Program-made: the position numbers and the translations under genes
Shown here: positions 1 to 6,330 of the stretch, one piece after another
Numbering within the stretch: the stretch's first letter is position 1
Layout of the letters: each line of letters begins with the position of its first letter
Origin: Rhizobium redzepovicii
Lineage (GTDB): Bacteria > Pseudomonadota > Alphaproteobacteria > Rhizobiales > Rhizobiaceae
Reading direction: 5' to 3'
DNA: 64,000 nt
NCBI RefSeq assembly: GCF_019793435.1
Contig: NZ_JAILYH010000026.1
Location: 16,381-80,380 of the forward strand
Notes under the pieces: generated by a model
Seen by the model: the letters and a program-made list of their open reading frames with translations, nothing else
Databases searched by the model: none
Told to the model about the DNA's origin: nothing

Positions 1-1
1 C

Positions 2-1594
2 GCCATTACCGGCAAGCTGATCGTCAGTTTCTTTCATCCCCTATGGACAGCCGACAGGCAGGATGTCGCCGGGACGGCCGGCGCCGACATCACGCTCGAT
101 CAGCTGGCGCAAACGGTTGAAAATGTCAAAGTCGCCCAATCGGGCTTCGGGTTTCTCGCCATGTCCGACGGCAATGTCGTCGCGATTAACAGCACGGGCG
201 AAAAAACCCTCGGCCTGCGCTCCGCAAGCGGTGCGAGCGGAACCGGCGTGACCGGCCTGGAACGCTCGCTGAAGGGAAGCTCCCAGCCTGCAATCGCCAA
301 ACTGGCCCTCGACCGCGAACAGGGCATCCAACACTTGCTGTTACAGCAGGACGGCAGCGAGGTCCCGTATATCGCCATCGTGAAGAAACTGCCTGCGACC
401 AATCTCTGGGTCAGCGGCCCGGTTCGCCAAGAGGCAATGCTGCTTGGGGTGGTCGTGCCCGAGCGTGAAATCGACGCCTCGCTCTATGCGGCCCAGGCCA
501 AGATTTCCGAGGCGACGAACCGGATCGTGCTCTACCAAATTCTGGCGATCCTGATGTCCCTGCTGATCGTGACGATCGCGGTCTTTGCGGCATCGAAACG
601 AATAACCAGCGGAATCAGCGCCCTGGCAGGTGCTGCCAAACGAATCCAGACGAAGGATTATTCGGTCAGGGTCGCCATTTCGAGCAAGGACGAAGTCGGT
701 GAGGCCGGTGAAGCCTTCAATCGCATGGCCGAAGAAATCAGCTATCACACCGAAAATCTCGAGCAGCTCGTCGAAGAGCGAACCGCTCAAATCGAAGATG
801 CAAAGGAAGAGATTTCGACGCTGAACGCACAACTGCAGCGAGAAAACAGACGTCTTGGAACGGAGCTCGCCGTCGCCGAGAGAATCCAGCTGATGGTGCT
901 TCCGCTGCATCAGGAGCTCGAGGACTTTCAGGCACTCGAGATCGCCGCCTATATGAGACCTGCGGAAGAGGTCGGCGGCGATTATTACGACGTCTTGAAG
1001 AACGGAAGCCGGTTGAAGATCGGCATCGGCGACGTCACCGGACACGGGCTGGAAAGCGGCGTGTTGATGCTGATGGTTCAGTCTGTCGCCCGCGCCCTGC
1101 AGGAAGCCGGAAACACCGATGCCGTCGAATTCTTGACAAATCTGAACAGCGCCCTGTTCAAAAATATCGTCAGGACGAAAATCGATAAGCACCTCACTTT
1201 GGCGTTTCTTGACTACGACGGAAAAGAGATGATCCTGTCGGGGCAACACGAGGAAGTTATCGTCGTCAGGGCAAACGGCGAGGTCGAACGCATAGACACC
1301 ATGGATCTGGGCATACCGATCGGGCTGGAGGCGGATATCTCCGCCTTCATCAAAACCCGTGAAATCGCGTTCGAAAAGGGGGATCTCATACTCTTGCATA
1401 CCGATGGCGTCACGGAAGCCGAAAACGACGCCGGAGAATTGTTCGGCATGGACCGGCTGTGCTGCGAAGCCGTACGCCTCAGGAATTTGAGCGCTGAGAA
1501 AGTCGTTTCCGAAATTGTGGCGACACTCATGCTCTTTATCGGATCGCAGAAAATCTACGACGACATCACGCTTCTCGCAGTACGGCATAGGTGA
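2..1594 (+). CDS. SpoIIE/PP2C-type serine phosphatase with extracytoplasmic sensor and HAMP domain (5' end outside window)
   Basis: The reading frame is open from base 2, so the true start lies upstream; about 530 residues are visible. Order: the end of a dCache-like periplasmic sensor (first ~170 residues), one membrane segment (~176-198, around ILMSLLIVTIAVF), a HAMP linker (~200-253), a short coiled coil, then a SpoIIE/PP2C phosphatase domain. The metal-binding acidic motifs are present: EVGGDYYD, IGDVTGHG, HTDGVTEA and YDDITLL. This family dephosphorylates a STAS anti-anti-sigma-type protein on serine (family knowledge). The next two genes, 3 and 7 nt apart, encode a matching ATP-binding protein and a STAS protein, so the three form a membrane-input partner-switching operon. 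The signal sensed is unknown. Confidence 0.9.
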   Translation, partial: AITGKLIVSFFHPLWTADRQDVAGTAGADITLDQLAQTVENVKVAQSGFGFLAMSDGNVVAINSTGEKTLGLRSASGASGTGVTGLERSLKGSSQPAIAKLALDREQGIQHLLLQQDGSEVPYIAIVKKLPATNLWVSGPVRQEAMLLGVVVPEREIDASLYAAQAKISEATNRIVLYQILAILMSLLIVTIAVFAASKRITSGISALAGAAKRIQTKDYSVRVAISSKDEVGEAGEAFNRMAEEISYHTENLEQLVEERTAQIEDAKEEISTLNAQLQRENRRLGTELAVAERIQLMVLPLHQELEDFQALEIAAYMRPAEEVGGDYYDVLKNGSRLKIGIGDVTGHGLESGVLMLMVQSVARALQEAGNTDAVEFLTNLNSALFKNIVRTKIDKHLTLAFLDYDGKEMILSGQHEEVIVVRANGEVERIDTMDLGIPIGLEADISAFIKTREIAFEKGDLILLHTDGVTEAENDAGELFGMDRLCCEAVRLRNLSAEKVVSEIVATLMLFIGSQKIYDDITLLAVRHR

Positions 1595-1597
1595 GTC

Positions 1598-2158
1598 ATG
1601 GCGCCAACGGTATACGGCATCGAATCTCTGACTGACATAAGCCTGGATTCGGGCACGCGCCTCACCTTGACCGATGGACCGCTTCAGCTTGGATGGAAGC
1701 ACTCGGGCATGACGGCCGACTTCATCGCTGAGGTCATGGCCCTGCCCTTTTCACGTTCAAGAAAGGACTACATGCAGGCGCATCATGACATCGGCTATCT
1801 CAGCAACGAGCTGATCGAAAACGCCGTCAAGTTTCGACAGCCGGGTGAGATCCTCATTGAAGCCGGCATATCCGAGGGGAGCTTTTTGATACGGGTAAAG
1901 AACACCATCGACGGCGCGACAGCCTCACGCTTTCAGCAACTGCTGCGCCGCCTGCAATCGAAGGATCCTGGGGAACTTCTTCTTGAGCAAATCGAAACCA
2001 ACGCCATATCGTCTGCAAGCGGTTCCGGCTTGGGCTTGCTGACCCTTTTGAGCGATTACGACGCAAAAATGGCATGGGCATTCGAAGAGAATAATAATGA
2101 GCGTATTATCCTGACGACGACTGCAGCCGTGGCAATGCCGCCCTCCTCCAATCCGTGA
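1598..2158 (+). CDS. slr1658-type ATP-binding protein (HATPase-like partner-switch component)
   Basis: 186 residues. The block NELIENAVKF (about residues 70-80) is the N-box of histidine-kinase/anti-sigma-type ATPases, and SASGSGLGLL near residue 145 is a glycine-rich ATP-lid motif. The chain resembles the slr1658 superfamily, which sits between a SpoIIE phosphatase and a slr1659-type STAS protein in many bacteria. By analogy with RsbW it may phosphorylate or sequester the STAS partner; that is inference. It starts 3 nt after the phosphatase stop and ends 7 nt before the STAS gene, so the three are co-transcribed. The N-terminal ~40 residues match nothing I recognise. Confidence 0.75.
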   Translation: MAPTVYGIESLTDISLDSGTRLTLTDGPLQLGWKHSGMTADFIAEVMALPFSRSRKDYMQAHHDIGYLSNELIENAVKFRQPGEILIEAGISEGSFLIRVKNTIDGATASRFQQLLRRLQSKDPGELLLEQIETNAISSASGSGLGLLTLLSDYDAKMAWAFEENNNERIILTTTAAVAMPPSSNP

Positions 2159-2165
2159 GCGAAGA

Positions 2166-2504
2166 ATGGAAATCAGCGACGAAAACTTCCGTGTATGGGC
2201 GGAACAGAACGAAGTCTATTTCGACGGCGTCTTCCGGCTGGCCGGACCGGACGCCTATGCACCGATCTATTCATTGATCTCCGGCCTGCTCCACGACGGA
2301 CACAAACAGGTGACGTTCAACCTGACCGGTCTCGAGTTCCTCAATTCCTCCGGCATAAATCTCCTGGCCAAGTTGACCATCGAGGCCAGAAAGATGGGCG
2401 ACCTGCTGCTCATCGTCAAAGGCACGCATCAATATCCCTGGCAAGCCAAATCCCTCCCGAACCTCAAGAAGCTGCACCCGCTGCTTGATTTGCGGTTGGC
2501 GTGA
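2166..2504 (+). CDS. STAS-domain regulator (slr1659 superfamily, anti-anti-sigma-like)
   Basis: 112 residues, all one STAS domain. The helix carrying the regulatory serine is visible as FLNSSGINLL (about residues 57-66), the position phosphorylated in SpoIIAA/RsbV proteins. Upstream neighbours supply the likely kinase-like ATPase and the phosphatase, so this is the switchable output protein of the module. No sigma factor or diguanylate cyclase follows within the operon, so its downstream target is not in view. The C-terminus (HPLLDLRLA) ends normally. Confidence 0.8.
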   Translation: MEISDENFRVWAEQNEVYFDGVFRLAGPDAYAPIYSLISGLLHDGHKQVTFNLTGLEFLNSSGINLLAKLTIEARKMGDLLLIVKGTHQYPWQAKSLPNLKKLHPLLDLRLA

Positions 2505-2540
2505 TTTGGGGCGTCCGTGCTTCAAGGCATTCATGTCTCC

Positions 2541-2680
2541 ACCCCTATTCCTGTGCTCGTCACAGAAATCCAGCCACGGCGCGTCCGCGCCGTGAATGAA
2601 CCAAATCGCGCGGAAAAAGTCTTTCACGCCCAAGGACTTGGGCGCACGGGATTCCTGTGACAAGCACAGGAATGAGGGAG
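2541..2680. repeat. Rhizobial-type palindromic intergenic repeat
   Basis: The ends are inverted copies of each other: ATTCCTGTGCTCGTCACAG on the left and CCTGTGACAAGCACAGGAAT on the right. The interior holds a second small palindrome (ACGGCGCGTCCGCGCCGT). Related end sequences occur at 27315-27409. This is the pattern of mobile intergenic palindromic elements common in Rhizobiaceae; I cannot assign a family name with certainty. Confidence 0.6.
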
Positions 2681-2849
2681 CACGGCTGGCGTCCACGCGC
2701 CCAATCCTCCGCTCACATGGTGTAGCACACACCCTGTTCCTGCTCGCCCCTCCCGCATCGACTCCACCAGATTGGCCGCGATGATGGCCGCCGGCACGTC
2801 GGCGGTCAGAACCGACTCTGCGCCGTGAATAGATGTTTGTGCCCGCCCT
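2681..2849. other. Gene-free stretch, possible old gene fragment
   Basis: Part of the 670-bp gap between the STAS gene and the glycine-rich protein gene. The minus strand reads a protein-like stretch (SVLTADVPAAIIAANLVES) of about 30 residues that runs into repeat DNA on both sides. I do not recognise it; it may be a relic or chance. Confidence 0.2.
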
Positions 2850-2936
2850 CCCTCCGTCGTGCTTGGCCTTGAGCCGAGCATCCACCGCATCGTGGCGTGG
2901 GTCCTCGGCTCAAGGCCGAGGAAGACGGAGAGTGGG
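2850..2936. repeat. Palindromic intergenic repeat, GGCCTTGAG...CTCAAGGCC type
   Basis: Left arm contains CTCCGTCGTGCTTGGCCTTG, right arm CTCAAGGCCGAGGAAGACGGAG; the arms pair over most of their length with a short spacer. Similar arms (CCTCGGC-ACAAGGCCGAGG) are found at 20108-20190 and 20260-20346, so this belongs to a second palindrome family in the window. The rest of the gap, 2937-3174, holds the upstream region of the next gene. Confidence 0.5.
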
Positions 2937-3045
2937 CTGGTTTTCCAGCCAAACTTGGGGGCTTACAAGCCGCTGGGTCTCGGCTGTTTCATCGGGCCGG
3001 CACACCTTTCCACCCTCACCAAGTCAGCTAAGCCGGCGTTTCCTC

Positions 3046-3110
3046 TAAGACCATAGCCGTGGGCCGGGACCAGACCTCAGTCCGATGTGCAGAATGCGAT
3101 CGCGGTTTAA
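3046..3110 (+). promoter_or_regulatory. Upstream region duplicated at 5378-5440
   Basis: This stretch (GACCATAGCCG, then GACCTCAG, CCGATGTGCA) reappears with scattered substitutions at 5378-5440. Conservation of non-coding sequence suggests a leader or promoter element of the glycine-rich protein gene, left behind twice by a local duplication. No sigma-factor consensus was identified. Confidence 0.35.
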
Positions 3111-3174
3111 TCTTTCACAACTGCTTACGTCGTGAAACTGCACGGCGCCTATTGATCTGATCCGGAGGAAAACG

Positions 3175-3813
3175 ATGCGGATAGCAACCTTAGCGTCTCT
3201 GGCTGTGCTCTCGCTGGCTCTTGCCGCAGGCCCGGTCACGATTGCCGGTATTGATATGGCCGCGCTAGCGAAGGACGGCGGCAATGGTGGTGGCAACGGC
3301 GGCGGTAACGGCGGCGGCAATGGCGGCGGTCATGGAAGCAGCGGCAGCCACGGCAGCGACAACCAGGGCAGAGGTTCAGCCAATAGCGGCTCCAAATCGA
3401 CAGGCTTGAAAGGCAAATCGTCGGAAGCGGAAGGCAAGTCCAAGTCGGCAAAAACAGACAGGGTCATAAAAGAGAAAAACCTTTCGGCGCAGCTTGCGGG
3501 CCTGAACTCCTTGAAGCGGAATTACAGGGCGTTGATGCATACCTCGGACCCACGCATGACGGCCATCTCGGCCTATGCCGTGGCTTATGCCCAGTATGAA
3601 ATCGACAACGGAATCGAGCCCACAGCCACCGATCCTCTGCTTGGGGACGCGGCGCTGGAGGATGCATTGGCTTCCGCAACGAAATCCGGTCAGGTGAGCC
3701 CGGCGGTCCTGGCTGAAGCGAAGACCATTCTGGGCGTGGGCGATGCGGACGGTAAGATCGATCAAATCCGCACCTCGCTGGAAAACGCCGCGCCGGCGAC
3801 GTCAGACGAATAG
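3175..3813 (+). CDS. Exported glycine-rich hypothetical protein
   Basis: 212 residues. An N-terminal signal-like segment (MRIATLASLAVLSLALAAG) is followed by a run of GNGG tetrapeptide repeats (about residues 36-58), a Ser/Gly/His-rich stretch, a Lys/Ser-rich linker, and a more ordinary C-terminal ~110 residues containing LAGLNSLKRNYRALMH. The start is supported by CGGAGG seven bases upstream. The C-terminal part resembles small uncharacterised exported proteins of rhizobia, but I recognise no domain. A strong intrinsic terminator follows at 3871-3917. A diverged copy of its upstream region occurs at 5378-5440. Confidence 0.75.
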   Translation: MRIATLASLAVLSLALAAGPVTIAGIDMAALAKDGGNGGGNGGGNGGGNGGGHGSSGSHGSDNQGRGSANSGSKSTGLKGKSSEAEGKSKSAKTDRVIKEKNLSAQLAGLNSLKRNYRALMHTSDPRMTAISAYAVAYAQYEIDNGIEPTATDPLLGDAALEDALASATKSGQVSPAVLAEAKTILGVGDADGKIDQIRTSLENAAPATSDE

Positions 3814-3870
3814 CCACCAGTGGGTTGCGTGAGGTGCGCAGCTAATCGGTTATGTTGCGCACCAGACTAT

Positions 3871-3917
3871 GAGAGCATTTCCGTCTTTGTTTGAGTAACG
3901 GAATGCTCTCTTTTTTT
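3871..3917 (+). terminator. Intrinsic terminator after the glycine-rich protein gene
   Basis: GAGAGCATTTCCGT pairs with ACGGAATGCTCTC across a short loop and is followed directly by seven T residues on the plus strand. This is a textbook Rho-independent terminator, 57 bases after the stop codon. Confidence 0.9.
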
Positions 3918-4333
3918 GAGCAAATTCGGGGCGCGAACGTGCTCTGAGAGATCGGCAGGGATGCCCCTCATCCACCTGCCGACACCGATCGGAGTCGAGC
4001 CACCGGCCTCGATTCCGGTCGGATTAGGGTAACGGGCAGCGACCTGACGCACCGTTCGGTGCACAGGCGGGGTGGCGCCTCAAGCCGCCTTGCTCGACGG
4101 AGACTTCCGCTACGACGATTGTCGTATCGCGGCCATAGGCGCGGAAAAACTGGCGGGCCTGGCTGAACCTGCTGCGCGGCGATCGCCACCTGAAAACCTC
4201 GCGATAGTCTTCCCTGAACCGTAAGCGCTGTCTCGCTCCCACCTTGAAGCTTCTGCCGTTTCGAAGCCTGCCGTCGTGAAGGTGCGACGGCGCTTCGCCG
4301 CAACATAGGGCGTTCCGACAAGGTCGATCAGCG
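3918..4333. other. Gene-free degraded DNA
   Basis: No convincing gene. Open frames exist on the minus strand (for example around 4024-4242 and 4110-4364) but lack ribosome sites and recognisable motifs and interrupt one another. It borders the Imm26-like gene and IS66 debris, so it is probably decayed accessory DNA. Confidence 0.4.
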
Positions 4334-4798
4334 CTATTTTCGGGGCCGCATTGATGCCCACCACTTGTTCGAGATGCCGTTCAGATGATCACGAAGCCTG
4401 TCTTCGACATGCTCAGGGCTCCAAACAGCAGCGCATTCTAGGCAGTCCGCCTCTTCAAAGCTGAGCGGAGAGTCGGCATTCGCGATGGCATCATACGCTG
4501 AAATTCTGCCCGAAATCCGGTCCTGCTTGAAAAACACCGCGCCGTCCAACGCGGACACCGTGGGTGGATCAACCTTTCCAACGATGGGCCATCGCCCGGA
4601 CTTCGCAGCGCTGTCCATCACCCATAGCTTGAAGAGAACCGCTCGATCTCGCACGTCTTGAACCGGCTCTTCACGTTCGGTAACACCGTCGAGGAAAGCG
4701 AACAGCGGATGTGTTAGGGCGACGGCGTGAAATTGCTTTCCGTTTCCAATGTCGATCCTAACGATATCGCCTCGCTTCTGCTTTCTGCCTCTGACCAT
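4334..4798 (-). CDS. Imm26-like immunity protein (orphan)
   Basis: 154 residues. The start KRGDIVRIDIGNGKQFHAVA and the later VLFKLWVMDSAAKSGRWPIV follow the pattern of immunity protein 26 (Imm26), which protects against polymorphic toxins (family knowledge; recalled, not searched). No toxin gene or secretion-system marker is visible beside it. The gene lies between decayed DNA and IS66 remnants, so it may be an orphan immunity gene left by a rearranged toxin locus or retained as protection against neighbours. An alternative is an unrelated small alpha/beta protein with a similar N-terminus. Confidence 0.55.
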   Translation of the reverse strand: MVRGRKQKRGDIVRIDIGNGKQFHAVALTHPLFAFLDGVTEREEPVQDVRDRAVLFKLWVMDSAAKSGRWPIVGKVDPPTVSALDGAVFFKQDRISGRISAYDAIANADSPLSFEEADCLECAAVWSPEHVEDRLRDHLNGISNKWWASMRPRK

Positions 4799-4839
4799 CG
4801 CGCCCTCGCTGTTCCAGCGGCACGTTTAGCCGGTCCCGA

Positions 4840-5030
4840 GAAGTCCGCAAAGGGCCGACGAAAGCCTTTGGCACATCCAGCGACGCGGGCACGATGCTGA
4901 GTGAGCCAGGTTCGCATGTCCGCAATCAACGAAGCTGATCGTTCCTGCCGCCCGGCGAAGCGAGCTTCTGGGGAAAGATCAACGTAACTCAGCCTCAATG
5001 CGATAGAGTTCGCCGATTTGCTTCATGCCT
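4840..5030 (-). pseudogene. IS66-family transposase fragment, frameshifted
   Basis: On the minus strand the sequence reads MKQIGELYRIEAELR, then a stop, and in another frame LSPEARFAGRQERSASLIAD and MRTWLTQHRARV. These are the consecutive segments of IS66 transposase (IGELYxIE...SPEERxAxRQExSxPL...WL) broken by a frameshift. The rest of the C-terminal catalytic region is missing. Confidence 0.7.
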
Positions 5031-5149
5031 TCCTCTGCAATCGGCGCTTTGCCAATACGAGTGATCTCGACCAGCTTGCGCCCAACAATAGGCTAGCCGG
5101 ATGTCAGGGCCGACGCGGTCGGGTGCGATCAGCCGACTATATCCGGCAT

Positions 5150-5370
5150 ACCCATCGACCTGGAGGACCCGTGCCCCGGTTCTCGATCCCGGTTTCTCGC
5201 AAGACGAAGACTGGATACTTCTGGGCGCTGGCGCGGGATGATCGCCCTTGGGGCGGCAGCGGTCCGCCAGGCGTCGCGTGCCCCCACCCGGTGTCGCTTT
5301 TACCTATGCTCCCGGCCGTGGCGGGCAGCATGCCGAGCGGATATTGCAAGGGTTCACGGGCGAGGAGCGG
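5150..5370 (+). pseudogene. IS66-family transposase fragment, opposite orientation, frameshifted
   Basis: Plus-strand frames read VLDPG, RKTKTGYFWALARDDRPWGG and then, after another shift, FTYAPGRGGQHAERILQGF. These are the catalytic-core segments of IS66 transposase that normally precede the segment found at 4840-5030. Here that later segment lies on the opposite strand and to the left, so the two pieces are inverted relative to each other. At least two frameshifts make it nonfunctional. Confidence 0.75.
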
Positions 5371-5377
5371 CCGCGTA

Positions 5378-5440
5378 GCCTAGGACCATAGCCGAGGCCG
5401 CGAACCCGACCTCAGCCCGATGTGCAATGCGCGACAGCAA
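5378..5440 (+). repeat. Diverged second copy of the 3046-3110 upstream region
   Basis: Shares GGACCATAGCCG, GACCTCAG, CCGATGTGCA and ATGCG in the same order and spacing as the region upstream of the glycine-rich gene. It begins right after the IS66 fragment. No intact homologous gene follows; the plus-strand frame from 5420 has no recognisable product. Confidence 0.45.
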
Positions 5441-5534
5441 TCTATCTTTCATCAGGTTAAAATGGCATGCACATTGGGCGCCAAGACAGCCGCCGACCAA
5501 GATCTCACATGTCGCCAAGATTATCTGAAATCGC

Positions 5535-6305
5535 TTAAAGAGACCGGCCGAGAGTTCGCATCTCGGCAAACACGTGAAAGAATTGCTCTCTCATGCTGTC
5601 AAAGCTGGACGGTAAATCGTCACCGACCCTTGCCTCAAACTGATAGTCATCGGACGTATCCCTGGTGTGTCGCGTGAGCGAGCCCGAGATTTTCCTTCCA
5701 CCGCTTTTGGCAGTGTAACTGCTTGACTGTTTATCGTCTGGGCTCGTGAAACGGTTCTTGATGAACTCACATTGAAGTCCGATGAGTGCTGCCGGCACGA
5801 ATTTTCGTCCCAAGAAAATTGCGACCTCGCTTCCGGCGACGGTCTGAATGAGCACCTCGTTGCTGCTTGGATGGACAAATATCTTGTATTCGAGACGCGG
5901 GGGCAGTGCGTTCATAGGTTCCGCCCATGCTCCGTAAACGGAGCGTATCCGTTTAAGACGTCGCATCCGGGATTCCCGGTCGTAGCCTGGAATTTCGTGC
6001 TCGTAGAAGCCAGCATTGAAACGATGAACCGCCCTGGTGAACTCGATCCTATCGGCAAGGTCCGGGCTTCGCGTCTGCTGCCAACCATCGAACTTAAGAT
6101 GGTTCGCGGCCGTACCTAGCGCGGACAACAAGATCTCCATTGCGCTTTCGAAGACCTTTATCTCAGGTTCCGAGAGACCGTTATAGTCGGGGCGCTCGAC
6201 AGAGGCCGGCCGATATCGCAGCACCGGTTCGAACGGCTTTCGATGCCTTTCCAGCTCACTCAAGCGCTGCAACAGCCTGTAGCCTTCTTGCCTATCCATC
6301 GGCAC
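5535..6305 (-). CDS. Hypothetical protein, unrecognised
   Basis: 256 residues, no signal peptide or membrane segment. The N-terminal half is helical and charged (GYRLLQRLSELERHRKPF; EPEIKVFESAMEILLSAL); the middle has a beta-like stretch (YKIFVHPSSNEVLIQTVAGS); the C-terminus contains FFHVFAEMRTLGRSL. I recognise no family. It stands alone between IS66 debris and a large signalling gene, with lower GC than the neighbouring core genes by eye, so it is probably accessory. Whether it is expressed cannot be told. Confidence 0.55.
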   Translation of the reverse strand: MPMDRQEGYRLLQRLSELERHRKPFEPVLRYRPASVERPDYNGLSEPEIKVFESAMEILLSALGTAANHLKFDGWQQTRSPDLADRIEFTRAVHRFNAGFYEHEIPGYDRESRMRRLKRIRSVYGAWAEPMNALPPRLEYKIFVHPSSNEVLIQTVAGSEVAIFLGRKFVPAALIGLQCEFIKNRFTSPDDKQSSSYTAKSGGRKISGSLTRHTRDTSDDYQFEARVGDDLPSSFDSMREQFFHVFAEMRTLGRSL

Positions 6306-6330
6306 CTCCGCCTTTTATAGAACCCTTCGG

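Noticed and set aside
341..1702. A long minus-strand open frame (453 codons) opposite the SpoIIE phosphatase gene.
   Set aside because: It mirrors a clearly coding plus-strand gene, has Cys/His/Gln-rich composition without domains, and no ribosome site. High GC gives long antisense frames.
2624..2890. A minus-strand frame with a protein-like middle (SVLTADVPAAIIAANLVES).
   Set aside because: It is bounded by repeats at both ends and has no start signal; kept only as a low-confidence relic note.
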